A stretch of DNA of 64,000 nt from the NCBI GenBank assembly GCA_038233335.1, contig JBBSME010000001.1, positions 9,810 to 73,809 of the forward strand, given 5' to 3'. The DNA is from Iamia sp038233335. GTDB taxonomy: Bacteria; Actinomycetota; Acidimicrobiia; Acidimicrobiales; Iamiaceae. Positions within the stretch are counted from its first letter, which is position 1. Each line of letters begins with the position of its first letter. Made by a program: the position numbers and the translations under genes. Below are positions 41,787-51,423 of the stretch, one piece after another. The notes below the pieces were generated by a model. It saw only the letters and a program-made list of their open reading frames with translations. It ran no database searches and had not been told where the DNA came from.

Positions 41787-43208
41787 TCAGTCTCGGCCGG
41801 GGCGCCGGTCGGTCTCGTCACCTTCGGTCCGGCCCGCGGGAAGGGTGCGAGCCAGCTCCTCGGGGGTCGGGTCGTGGGCGCGCCGGGCCGCGGCCGGGAG
41901 CAGCTCGGAGATGGCCGCCATGATGCGACGGGTGTCGGCGTCGAGGCTGCGGTACTTGAGGTCCACCGGCGTCCCGACCCGGACCCGCACCGTCGGTGGA
42001 TCGCCCACGGCAAGGACGTCGGGGAAGCGGGCGTTGCGGGGCCACACCCGCTCGGTGCCCCAGAGCCCGATGGGGATGACGGGTACCCGGGCCATGGTGG
42101 CCAGCTTGGCCGCGCCCCAGCGGCCCTTCAGCTCGGGCTCGAAGAACGCCCGCCCTCGGGGGATCGTGCCCTGGGGCATGATCGACACCAGCTCACCGGC
42201 CTCGAGGGCCTCGGCTGCGGCGCTGAGGGGCTCATCGGAGCCCGTGCCGCGATCGACGCGGATGCCGCCCATGGCCGCGGCCATCGAGCCCACGACCGGC
42301 GCGTCGAACACCTCCTTCTTGCCCAGGAAGCGCAGGGGCCGTCCCACCTCGGCGATGGTGAAGCCGATGGTCATGGGGTCGAAGTAGCTGCGGTGGTTGG
42401 CGACCAGGATGGCCGGCCCGTCGGTCGGGATCCGGTCGGTCCCGGCGATGTCGAAGCGCACCCAGGGGAAGAGCTGGGGCAGCGCCAAGGCCTGGAGGAC
42501 GCGCTGGGGCTCGATGCCGGCCACCTTGGGCACCCCTGGGGGCACGTCGAAGTGCTGGCTGGGCCACCGTCGCACCGCGGCCACCACCCGCAGCCGGGGA
42601 TCGGGGTTCACCGCCACCGGGTGGGCGACCGCCGAGAGGAGCGGGACGTCGTAGACGCTGTCGGAGTAGGCCCAGCTGGCGGAGACGTCGACATCGTTGT
42701 CGGCCGCCCAGTCCCGGCACGCAGCCAGCTTCCCCGGACCCCACACGAAGTGGCCGTCGACGGTGCCGTCGTAGGCCCCGTCCCGCTCGCCGTACCGGGT
42801 GGCGATCACATCGTCGAACCCGAGGGCGTCGGCCAGCGGGCAGACCAGGTCGAAAGGCGAGGTCGTGGCCATGACCACGGGGCGGCCCTCGGCCCGGTGC
42901 TGGTCGATGAGCAGTCGTGCGAAGGGGAGCACGTCGTCGGCCAGGCGCTCGGCGACGATCTCGCCCGCCTCCTTGACCACCGAGCGATCCCAGCCCGAGG
43001 CCACCCGGGCCATCTGTCGGGTGAGCAGCATCGACGGCAGGGTCTCGCCGATGGTGTCGAACAGCTTGTAGACGAGGCTCTCGCCGGGGATGGAGCGGTC
43101 AGGGACCACCCCCGCGGCCCGCAGGGCCTCGGTGATCACCGGGCCGCTGGCGCCCCGGAGGAGGGTGCGGTCGAGGTCGAAGAACGCTGCCGGTCGGGAA
43201 GGGGCCAC
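41787..43208 (-). CDS. HAD-IB phosphatase/PlsC acyltransferase fusion
   Basis: A 473-residue fusion. Residues 1-215 form a HAD-IB phosphatase (AAFFDLDRTLLRGASG, MATTSPFDLV, WAYSDSVYDVPLLSAV); residues 250-430 a PlsC acyltransferase (LVANHRSYFDPMTIGF, GGIRVDRGTGSDEPLS, SIMPQGTIPRGRAFFE). The same fusion is known from mycobacteria (Rv2483c/PlsC type) and would act in phospholipid assembly, dephosphorylating one intermediate and acylating another. It stands alone between sodX and the LysR gene. The acceptor loop has PQGT where most have PEGT. Confidence 0.88.
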   Translation of the reverse strand: MAPSRPAAFFDLDRTLLRGASGPVITEALRAAGVVPDRSIPGESLVYKLFDTIGETLPSMLLTRQMARVASGWDRSVVKEAGEIVAERLADDVLPFARLLIDQHRAEGRPVVMATTSPFDLVCPLADALGFDDVIATRYGERDGAYDGTVDGHFVWGPGKLAACRDWAADNDVDVSASWAYSDSVYDVPLLSAVAHPVAVNPDPRLRVVAAVRRWPSQHFDVPPGVPKVAGIEPQRVLQALALPQLFPWVRFDIAGTDRIPTDGPAILVANHRSYFDPMTIGFTIAEVGRPLRFLGKKEVFDAPVVGSMAAAMGGIRVDRGTGSDEPLSAAAEALEAGELVSIMPQGTIPRGRAFFEPELKGRWGAAKLATMARVPVIPIGLWGTERVWPRNARFPDVLAVGDPPTVRVRVGTPVDLKYRSLDADTRRIMAAISELLPAAARRAHDPTPEELARTLPAGRTEGDETDRRPGRD

Positions 43209-43278
43209 CTGCCGAGCGTAGTGACGGGCGGGGCGGTCCGGGCGGGCCGGGGCCTCCAGCTCCTGGCAGACTGCCGGG

Positions 43279-44208
43279 GTGGACCTGCGGCAGCTCGCCT
43301 CGCTGGCGGCGGTGGCCGATCACCGGTCGTTCTCGGCCGCGGCCCGGGCCCTCCACACCGTCCAGTCCAACGTGTCGAGCCACGTGGCCAACCTCGAGCG
43401 CGAGCTGGAGGTCGTCCTGGTCGATCGGGCCACCGGCAGCCTGACCGAGGAGGGACGCCTGGTGGTCGAGCGGGCCCGGCGGGTGCAGGTCGAGCTGGAT
43501 GCGGTGGTGGCCGACCTGGCCGCCCACTCCGGGCGCATCAGCGGCACCGTGCGGTTGGGGATGATCGGCACCGTCGGCGCCTGGGTGCTGCCTCTGCTCA
43601 TCCCGGCCATGGCCGAGGGGTACCCCGGCATCCACCTGGTGGTCGTGGACGCAACGACCACCTCTCTCACCCCCCAGGTGGTCGCGGGCACCCTCGACGC
43701 CGCGGTGGTGAACCTGCCGGTCACCGCACCCGACCTGGTGTCACGGCCCCTCTTCGAGGAGGACCGCGTGGTCCTGGCCCCACCCGGCCACCCCCTGGCG
43801 GTCGGTGATCGCAAGCGGATCCGCCTGGCCGACCTGGCCAACCACCCTCTGCTGCTCGAACCGCCTGGGACCGCCTTCCGCGACGATCTCGACGCGGCCG
43901 CCTCCCGCGTGGGGATCGAGCTCGTCCCGCTGGCCGAGGTCGATGGTATGCGGGCCCTGGCGGCGCTGGCCCAGGAGGGCTTCGGTGCCGCCGTGCTGCC
44001 CTCCACCGCGGCCCCGATGGCGCCGGCCAAGGGGTGGCGCCGCATCGAGATCACCGGCCTGGGCCCCCGCACGGTGGGCCTGGTCACCAGCCGGCGGACC
44101 CGCCCCAGCGCCCCGGCCCGGGCCGTCACCGAAGGCGTCCGAGCCCTGCTGGCCAGCGAGGGGCCGGGTCGACCGGGGCTGCGGGTGCTGGACCAGGGTG
44201 ACGACTGA
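43279..44208 (+). CDS. LysR-family transcriptional regulator
   Basis: A 309-residue LysR protein. The N-terminal helix-turn-helix is DLRQLASLAAVADHRSFSAA and ARALHTVQSNVSSHVANLER; the co-inducer domain starts at GTVRLGMIGTVGAWVLPLLI. It has a GTG start. The next gene downstream is citrate synthase, 94 bases on and on the same strand, so LysR control of the citrate-cycle gene is possible but not shown. The HAD/PlsC gene lies divergently upstream. Confidence 0.92.
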   Translation: MDLRQLASLAAVADHRSFSAAARALHTVQSNVSSHVANLERELEVVLVDRATGSLTEEGRLVVERARRVQVELDAVVADLAAHSGRISGTVRLGMIGTVGAWVLPLLIPAMAEGYPGIHLVVVDATTTSLTPQVVAGTLDAAVVNLPVTAPDLVSRPLFEEDRVVLAPPGHPLAVGDRKRIRLADLANHPLLLEPPGTAFRDDLDAAASRVGIELVPLAEVDGMRALAALAQEGFGAAVLPSTAAPMAPAKGWRRIEITGLGPRTVGLVTSRRTRPSAPARAVTEGVRALLASEGPGRPGLRVLDQGDD

Positions 44209-44302
44209 CAGGACCTCGGCGAACCGCCGGCTGGCGTGGGGCCACGGACGACTGGTCCGCCCTCTAGATTGGTCCGGCACAACAGGAGAGCTGAGGACCA
44301 GA

Positions 44303-45567
<1,265 letters not shown>

Positions 45568-45571
<4 letters not shown>

Positions 45572-46593
45572 CCGCTCCCTACGGCACTCCCTGGGCGGCG
45601 CCCACCGGCTGGCAACGCCCTACCCCCGTCCCGCTGGCCGCGCCGCTGGGCCGTCGCACCTGGGCTCGGGCCATCGACCTGGCCCTGAGCCTCCTGATCC
45701 TCTGGGTCGTCACCCGCTTCGTGCCCGGCGGCCGGCTCCTCGCCCGGCTGGCACTGGGCTTCGCAGCGCTCAGTGCCTACGAGGCGCTGTTCGTCCTCCA
45801 GCTCCGGGCCACGCCGGGCAAGCTGGCCACCGGGCTGCGGGTGGCCGAGGTCGGTCGCGTGCAGATGGAGACGGTGACGGCGTGGACCCGCGGCGCGGTG
45901 ACGACCGTCGGGACCCTCGCCATCGTGGTCAGCCCGCTGGCCCTGGGGATCATGGTCGACTCGGCGTCCGGCCTCCTGCTGGGAGGCATCGTCCTCTCCG
46001 TCGCCGGCGGCTACGCCCTCTCGGTGGCCACCGCGCCGCTGCGCCGCGGCCCGGCGGACCGCATCGCCGGGACCATCGTCGTCCCGTTCGAGGCTCCGGA
46101 TCTGATCACCGCCGAGTCGGTCGACGCCGAGGGCGAGGTCGAGAGGCCGCGGCCCCGCACGACCTGGGGCCCGGTGGCCACCAACCTGGCCCGGAGGCGG
46201 GCCCGCTCGGCCCGCCTGGACGACTCGCCCGTCCTCGTCGTGCTCCTGGTCGCCGCCCTCATGGCCTGGACGGTCGACGTCGTGCCCCTGGCCATCGCCC
46301 TGGCCGTCGTGTGGATCGTCGCCGTCGCCGTCGACGAGACCTGGCGCATCGCTCGCGACGGCGCCACCGTGGGCCACCGCCGCGAGGGGCTGGCGGTGGT
46401 CGACGAGTCCACCGGCGAGGCCCCGGCCCTGGGCCGCTCCGCAGCCCGAGCCGTCGTGCTGTGCGTGTTCTGGCTCTTCCCCCCACTGCTCCCGGTGCTC
46501 TGGGCCTGGATGCAGCTGTCCCGCTCCGGGCGGGGACCCCACGACCTGGTGGCCGGCACGGTGGTCATCGCCACGAACGAACAGGACCGCTGA
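45568..46593 (+). CDS. RDD-family membrane protein with two RDD domains
   Basis: About 341 residues. Two RDD modules are seen: GRRTWARAIDLALSLLILWV with LRATPGKLATGLRVAEVGRV, and a second from about residue 200 with VVLLVAALMAWTVDVVPLAI and RGPHDLVAGTVVIA. Five to six membrane helices. No ATG or GTG exists near the homologous start; CTG at 45568 overlaps the citrate synthase stop as CTGA, so I take it as the start. RDD proteins are often ion exchangers or of unknown role. The end shares a base with the rhomboid ATG. Confidence 0.8.
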
Positions 46594-47438
46594 TGGCCGT
46601 CCCCCTGCGCGACGACAGCCCGCGCCGCCAGGTGCCCTGGATCGTGCTGGCCCTCATCGGGCTGAACGTGGCCGTGTTCCTGATCCTCCAGCCGGCCAGC
46701 CTCCAGCAGGGTCGGGCCGACACCAACGACCTCAGCGTCGAGCAGGACCGGGAGCTGGCCGAGCACTTCTCGGAGTGGGGGGCGGTGCCGTGCGAGATCA
46801 GGGCCCTCGAGTCCCGCAGCGACGGCGCCCGCTGCACCAGCGACGCCGATCGCCCCATCATCGACGGCAAGTCCGTCCCCGCCAGCCTGCTCACCACCAT
46901 GTTCCTGCACGGCAGCCTGGCCCACCTGGCCGTCAACATGCTCTTCCTGTGGGTGTTCGGCGGTGCCGTCGAGGACCGCTTCGGGCCGGGCCCGTTCCTG
47001 GGGCTGTACGTGCTGGGCGGGCTGACCGGCACCCTCACCTACGTGGTCCTCGAGGGTGGGTCCGCCGCGCCCCTCGTCGGTGCATCCGGGGCCATCGCCG
47101 CGGCCATGGGAGCGTTCCTCCTGATCGGCCCTCGGCGCCGCATCCTCTCGTTCATCGCGCCCCTGCCGCTGGTGGTGCTGGCCCTCCCGGCCTGGGCCCT
47201 GCTGGGCCCCTTCCTCATCAGCCAGCTGGTCACCCCCACCGACACCGCAGTGGCCTGGCAGGCCCACGTGGGCGGCATGGTGGCCGGCTTCCTGATCGCA
47301 GTGGTGCTGCGGCTCTTCATCCCACCGCCGGGCCAGCCCTCCCGCCGCCAGCGCCGCCGTCAGCCCCCGGACGCGATCGACCCCTCGGCCTGGATCCTCC
47401 CCGTCACCCCACCCGTCGAGGAACCCTCCGACGCCTGA
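46593..47438 (+). CDS. Rhomboid-family intramembrane serine protease
   Basis: A 281-residue rhomboid. Helix 1 is VPWIVLALIGLNVAVFLIL; a loop of about 60 residues with two cysteines (VPCEIRALES, GARCTSDAD) precedes FLHGSLAHLAVNMLFLWVFG, the helix-2 HxxxN block. The catalytic Ser is S165 in VGASGAIAAAMGAFLL and the His H225 in QAHVGGMVAGFL. It cleaves membrane proteins within the bilayer; a natural substrate could be one of the window's single-span proteins. The start overlaps the RDD stop (TGATG). A hairpin repeat follows 61 bases on. Confidence 0.9.
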   Translation: MAVPLRDDSPRRQVPWIVLALIGLNVAVFLILQPASLQQGRADTNDLSVEQDRELAEHFSEWGAVPCEIRALESRSDGARCTSDADRPIIDGKSVPASLLTTMFLHGSLAHLAVNMLFLWVFGGAVEDRFGPGPFLGLYVLGGLTGTLTYVVLEGGSAAPLVGASGAIAAAMGAFLLIGPRRRILSFIAPLPLVVLALPAWALLGPFLISQLVTPTDTAVAWQAHVGGMVAGFLIAVVLRLFIPPPGQPSRRQRRRQPPDAIDPSAWILPVTPPVEEPSDA

Positions 47439-47498
47439 CCGGCGCACGAGGCGATCAAGCTCCCGGCGCCACCGTCGGAGCCTGGCCCTCCCCCACCG

Positions 47499-47545
47499 TT
47501 CTTGGTACAGGAGTGCCAGGCTTCCTCGGTCGTGGGTACCAAGAA
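47499..47545. repeat. Hairpin repeat, copy 1 (left of the sigma cassette)
   Basis: Perfect 10-bp arms TTCTTGGTAC and GTACCAAGAA enclose a 27-base loop. The last 37 bases (47509-47545) are identical to 49216-49252. It lies 61 bases after the rhomboid stop and 134 bases before the sigma-factor start, so it may terminate the upstream operon. Confidence 0.85.
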
Positions 47546-47678
47546 GGCCGAGCCGTCAGCTTGAGGAGCAGACGGCAACTCCGATCACGCGCCGCGAGTC
47601 GATGTGGTGCGGATCGGCCTGCCCGTGCTCTACCCCCCGTGTACGACCGACGCCGAGACCGATCAAGGGAAGGTGGCC

Positions 47679-48266
47679 ATGGGTGGGACCCGGTCGCACG
47701 ACCCCGGTCCACATGGTGATCCTCTCCGCATCGAGAACTGTGACGCAGCCGTGACCCTCCCCGAGCCCGCCGTCGGCAAGGTCGCCCCCGCTGACGAGTG
47801 CCATGCGGAGAATGGCTACGAGGCCTTCCACGCCCGCATCGAACGGCGACTCGCCATCGCCCTGGCCACCCGATATGGACCCCAGGTGGGTCGGGAGGCT
47901 GCGGTCGACGCCCTGGCGTGGGGGTGGGAGCACTGGGAGCGGCTGCGGGCCATGGACAACCCGGCGGGCTACCTCTACCGGGTGGGGCAGACCCAGGCGC
48001 GCCGGCTGCGCCCGCTGCGTTCCACCCGGCCGCATCGTGAGGACGACGCGGCCACCACCACCGAGGTGAGGGTCGAGCCCGGGCTGGACGCGGCGCTGGA
48101 CACCCTCTCGACCCGTCAGCGCCAGGTCGTGGTGCTCGCCCACGGCTACGGCTGCACCCACCGGGAGATCGCCGAGCTGCTCGGCCTGTCCCGCACCACG
48201 GTCCAGAACCACGCCGAGCGCGGTCTGGCCAAGCTCCGCCGCCGACTGGAGACCCCACATGGCTGA
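47679..48266 (+). CDS. ECF-type RNA polymerase sigma factor
   Basis: 195 residues from ATG 47679, chosen for the AAGGGAAGG site in front; an upstream frame to 47604 is less likely. Region 2 is only moderately conserved (YEAFHARIERRLAIALATRY, DALAWGWEHWERLRAMDNPA, GYLYRVGQTQARRLRPL), but region 4 is clear: LSTRQRQVVVLAHGYGCTHR and LGLSRTTVQNHAERGLAKLR. It lacks the usual zinc anti-sigma partner; the overlapping next gene (8 bases) instead encodes a membrane protein with an FtsX-like outer domain. That protein is the likely regulator of this factor. Confidence 0.8.
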   Translation: MGGTRSHDPGPHGDPLRIENCDAAVTLPEPAVGKVAPADECHAENGYEAFHARIERRLAIALATRYGPQVGREAAVDALAWGWEHWERLRAMDNPAGYLYRVGQTQARRLRPLRSTRPHREDDAATTTEVRVEPGLDAALDTLSTRQRQVVVLAHGYGCTHREIAELLGLSRTTVQNHAERGLAKLRRRLETPHG

Positions 48267-49173
48267 CGAACCACTGAGCAACGCCCTACGTCGCCTCCAC
48301 GACGACCAGGCTCCTGTGATCACCCGAGCCGAGGTCGAGGCCCGCACCTCACCGTCGGCGCCCGGGCACCGTCGTCGGAGCCTGCTGGTAGCGGCGGCGG
48401 CCATCGTCATCCTGACGGCCGGCGCCCTTGCCGTCCGGGCCGCGAGCAAGGGGCCGACCGACGACGTCGAGGCCGGCCCCGGCGGCGCCGAGGCCTGGTG
48501 CGCGGCGCTGGCCGCGCCGGCCGACGACGGCGTGATTGTGGGGGTCTTCCTGGTGCCCGAAGCTGATCCCACGGTCGTCGACGCGGTCGGAGCCATGCTG
48601 CGATCGGCGCCCGAAGTTCAGACCGTGCGCTACTACGACCAAGATGCGGCCTTTGCCGACGCACAGGTCCTCTTCGCCGATCAGCCAACGGTGCTCCGGC
48701 TGCTCCGTCGCGAGGACGTCCCCACGTCGTTCCGGGTCAGCCTGGTCGACGACGCCGACGGCGAGACCCTTCGCGAGCAGCTGGAGGGACGGCCCGGCGT
48801 CCAGCAGGTCGAGATCGTCACGACCGCTCCACCCGCCGGCGCGACCCGTCCCTCCCCACCAGACGACACCGGGCCCGTGCCCCCAGACCGGGTGGTGGAT
48901 CGACTCGGGTGGCTGGCGAGGGGCAGCCCAGTCGAGCTCAGCGACGACGCTCGGAGAGACCTCCTCGTCACAGCACCCCATGGGGTCTCAGACGCCATCG
49001 AAGCCATCGATCCGCTGCTCGACCGGAGCCTCGCGGCCGAGGCACCGAACGATGCAGGGCGAGGAGCGGCGACGGCCGTGCTGGACGCAGCCGAGGATCG
49101 GTGCGACCTTGTGCCTCGACAGGCCGGGATCAGCCCATCGACGGCCACCACCGCGACCACCTCGCCACCATGA
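48259..49173 (+). CDS. Membrane protein with FtsX-like ectodomain, putative anti-sigma
   Basis: A 304-residue protein: ~40 cytoplasmic residues (MADEPLSNALRRLHDDQAPV), one membrane helix (LLVAAAAIVILTAGALAV, 42-59), then an extracellular part. Residues 90-187 resemble the FtsX extracellular domain: VRYYDQDAAFADAQVLFADQ, VPTSFRVSLVDDADGETLRE and GRPGVQQVEIV. Cysteines C81 and C282 bracket this part. In FtsX this domain recruits peptidoglycan hydrolases. The start overlaps the sigma-factor stop by 8 bases, which suggests an anti-sigma role for the cytoplasmic part, though no known anti-sigma motif is visible. A paralogue lies at 50509-51369. Confidence 0.75.
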   Translation: MADEPLSNALRRLHDDQAPVITRAEVEARTSPSAPGHRRRSLLVAAAAIVILTAGALAVRAASKGPTDDVEAGPGGAEAWCAALAAPADDGVIVGVFLVPEADPTVVDAVGAMLRSAPEVQTVRYYDQDAAFADAQVLFADQPTVLRLLRREDVPTSFRVSLVDDADGETLREQLEGRPGVQQVEIVTTAPPAGATRPSPPDDTGPVPPDRVVDRLGWLARGSPVELSDDARRDLLVTAPHGVSDAIEAIDPLLDRSLAAEAPNDAGRGAATAVLDAAEDRCDLVPRQAGISPSTATTATTSPP

Positions 49174-49202
49174 CCCTCGGCGCGGCTGGTCCACCCCGAC
49201 CA

Positions 49203-49255
49203 CCGTTCTCGGCATAGGAGTGCCAGGCTTCCTCGGTCGTGGGTACCAAGAACGG
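49203..49255. repeat. Hairpin repeat, copy 2 (right of the sigma cassette)
   Basis: The loop and right arm (49216-49252) equal copy 1; the left arm CCGTTCTCGGCAT pairs with GTACCAAGAACGG at 10 of 13 positions. It lies 30 bases after the FtsX-like gene and 63 bases before the convergent oxidoreductase stop. Same orientation as copy 1, so the two flank the sigma/FtsX-like pair as direct repeats. Confidence 0.8.
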
Positions 49256-49317
49256 GCAGCGGCGTCACCTCGTGGGACCCATCGGCGGGCGACGATCCGC
49301 AGGGGTGGACGCGGGGG

Positions 49318-50304
49318 TCAGCCGGCGACGTCGATGAGGATCTTGCCTACGTTGGCGTTCTCCTCCATGTGCCGGTGGGCATCGGCGATGTGGTCGAGGT
49401 CGTAGCGGCTGTCGATGACGGGGTGCACCGCGCCGGACGAGAAGAACGGCAGCACCTCCCGGGCGAAGCGCTGGGTGACAGCGATCTTCTCCTCGAGCGG
49501 CCGGGCGCGGAGGACGGTGCCGATCAGGTGGGCCCGCTTGGGCAACAGGGACCCCAGGTCGATCTGGGCCTTGCCCCCGCCCATGACCCCGACCTGGACG
49601 ATGGTCCCGCCGGTGCGCAGCGCCTTGATGTTGCGGGCCAGGTAGTCGCCACCGACCACGTCCAGCACCACGTCGACGCCCTCGCCGCCGGTCGCCTCCC
49701 ACGCCGATTCCACGAAGTCGCCGGCGGTGTAGTCGACCACCACGTCGGCGCCGAAGCCCCGACAGGCCTCGACCTTGGTCGTCGACGCCGTGGTCACGAC
49801 CCGCCCACCCAGCGCCTTGCCCAGCTGGATGGCCGCCGACCCGACCCCGGAGGCGCCGGCGTGGACCAGGGCGGTGGACCCGCTGGTGAAGCCGCCCTGG
49901 ACCACCAGCGCGTCCCACGCCGTGATCCACACCTCAGGGATGGCGGCCGCGTCGGCCAGGCCGACCTCGGTGGGGACGGCCATGAGCTGACGCTCGTGGA
50001 CGGCGATGCGCTCGGCGTAGCCGCCACCGCTGACGATGCCCATGACCTCGTCTCCGACCTGCCAGGCCACAGCGCGGGGCCCCACCGCGGCAACGGTGCC
50101 GGCCACCTCCATCCCGGGGATCTCGTGATCCCGGGGCGGGCCGGGCTCGGGGTAGAAGCCCTTCCGCTGCAGGACGTCGGCCCGGTTGAGGGCGGTGGCC
50201 CGCACCGCCACCAGCACCTCCTCGGAGCCGGGCTCGGGGGTGGGGACGTCGGCGACCGTGAGGACGTCGGGGTCTCCGTGCTCGGTGAGGACGACAGCGC
50301 GCAT
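49318..50304 (-). CDS. NADPH:quinone oxidoreductase-like (zinc-free MDR)
   Basis: A 328-residue medium-chain oxidoreductase of the quinone oxidoreductase/PIG3 type: MRAVVLTEHGDPDVLTVADV at the start, ALNRADVLQRKGFYPEPG (a PIG3-like signature), and the NADPH loop VHAGASGVGSAAIQLGKAL. No zinc ligands are present. It reduces quinones or alkenals with NADPH. The start at 50304 is where homology begins. It is convergent with the FtsX-like gene and independent of its neighbours. Confidence 0.9.
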   Translation of the reverse strand: MRAVVLTEHGDPDVLTVADVPTPEPGSEEVLVAVRATALNRADVLQRKGFYPEPGPPRDHEIPGMEVAGTVAAVGPRAVAWQVGDEVMGIVSGGGYAERIAVHERQLMAVPTEVGLADAAAIPEVWITAWDALVVQGGFTSGSTALVHAGASGVGSAAIQLGKALGGRVVTTASTTKVEACRGFGADVVVDYTAGDFVESAWEATGGEGVDVVLDVVGGDYLARNIKALRTGGTIVQVGVMGGGKAQIDLGSLLPKRAHLIGTVLRARPLEEKIAVTQRFAREVLPFFSSGAVHPVIDSRYDLDHIADAHRHMEENANVGKILIDVAG

Positions 50305-50508
50305 GGCGCCGACTGTACGAGCACCGCCCGCCGATCCGCGCCGATGCGGCCCACCCCCTCCTGTCGGATCGGTCGAGGAGTCGTCACCCGTCAGCTGGCC
50401 ACGGTCAGGCTCCCGGCGCACAGCACAGCCAGGGCGCGCCAGACCGGCCACTGTCGGCCGCCCCGGCGGCCTCCCGTCGACCGGACCCGGCGAGCCCGTC
50501 GCCCGGGC

Positions 50509-51369
50509 TCAGCCCGGCCGGAGGTCACAGTCATCTCGGGCCGAGCGAACCAGGGCCGCGGCAGCCGAGCGGTCCTCGGCAGAGGGCGCCACCGCGGCCC
50601 GCTCCGGGTCGAGCACCGGGTCGAGCACCCGAACCGGGCGAGCGAGCTCCGAAGGACGCTCCTCGGCGAGCGTGACCAGAGCGGCCGACGAGGCTTCGGC
50701 CGGCCCGCCGGCCGCCACCACGTCGATGCGGTCGATCACCCGATCGGTGGGGGCCATGCGGGTGACCTCGCCGGACCCCCCGGCGCCGACATCGACATCG
50801 ACCTCGACCTGCTGCACCTGCGGCCAGTCAGTCGCGGCAGCCTGCACGGCCGCGGCCGCGGCATCGTCGGCCACGAGGGCGCGGAAGGAGGTCGGCAGGC
50901 CGTCCGTGGGCAGTGCGTCCAGGACGTCCGGCTGGTCGGCGAAGAGCCACCTGGCCTCGGCCAAGGCGGCCTCGTCGTCGTAGTAGCGGGCCGTCGTCAC
51001 CGTCGGGTCAGCCCGCAGCCTCGACGACACACGGGAGACGGCGGCCTCGTCGGCACCAGGATCCATGAACACGATGACCTGCTGGCCGTCGAAGGCCCGG
51101 GCCGCCAGCGCATCGCACCAGCCCGACCCATCCGATCGGGTCAGGACGACCGTGGCCACGCCCCCCGCCATCACCGCGAGCACCAACGCAGCCACCAGTG
51201 CCGCCACCCAGGAGCCGCGCCGGGGCGACGACGGCAGCGCGGTCGGCGAGCCCGGCTCAGGCCAGGCGGTCGGCGGCACCGGGCCGGCACTCGCCGACCC
51301 GGGCCACTCGACCGGCGGGCCGACAGGTCGACCCGGACCCGGTCCTTGGGCCCGTCCTCCATCGGCCAT
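50509..51369 (-). CDS. Second FtsX-ectodomain-like membrane protein
   Basis: A 286-residue paralogue of the protein at 48259-49173. A 50-residue Pro/Gly-rich cytoplasmic part replaces the sigma-linked N-terminus; one membrane helix (WVAALVAALVLAVMAGGVAT) follows. The outer part aligns over its whole length: ARYYDDEAALAEARWLFADQ, LPTSFRALVADDAAAAAVQA, WPQVQQVEVDVDVG, and RVIDRI. C85 and C281 match C81 and C282 of the other copy. No sigma factor is beside it; the downstream gene, 54 bases on, is the GNAT/acyl-CoA ligase gene. Confidence 0.75.
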   Translation of the reverse strand: MADGGRAQGPGPGRPVGPPVEWPGSASAGPVPPTAWPEPGSPTALPSSPRRGSWVAALVAALVLAVMAGGVATVVLTRSDGSGWCDALAARAFDGQQVIVFMDPGADEAAVSRVSSRLRADPTVTTARYYDDEAALAEARWLFADQPDVLDALPTDGLPTSFRALVADDAAAAAVQAAATDWPQVQQVEVDVDVGAGGSGEVTRMAPTDRVIDRIDVVAAGGPAEASSAALVTLAEERPSELARPVRVLDPVLDPERAAVAPSAEDRSAAAALVRSARDDCDLRPG

Positions 51370-51423
51370 GGCGTCGTGTCTAGCGCCCCGGCCGAGCCCG
51401 TCGCCGACGGGGTCCCGGCGCGG

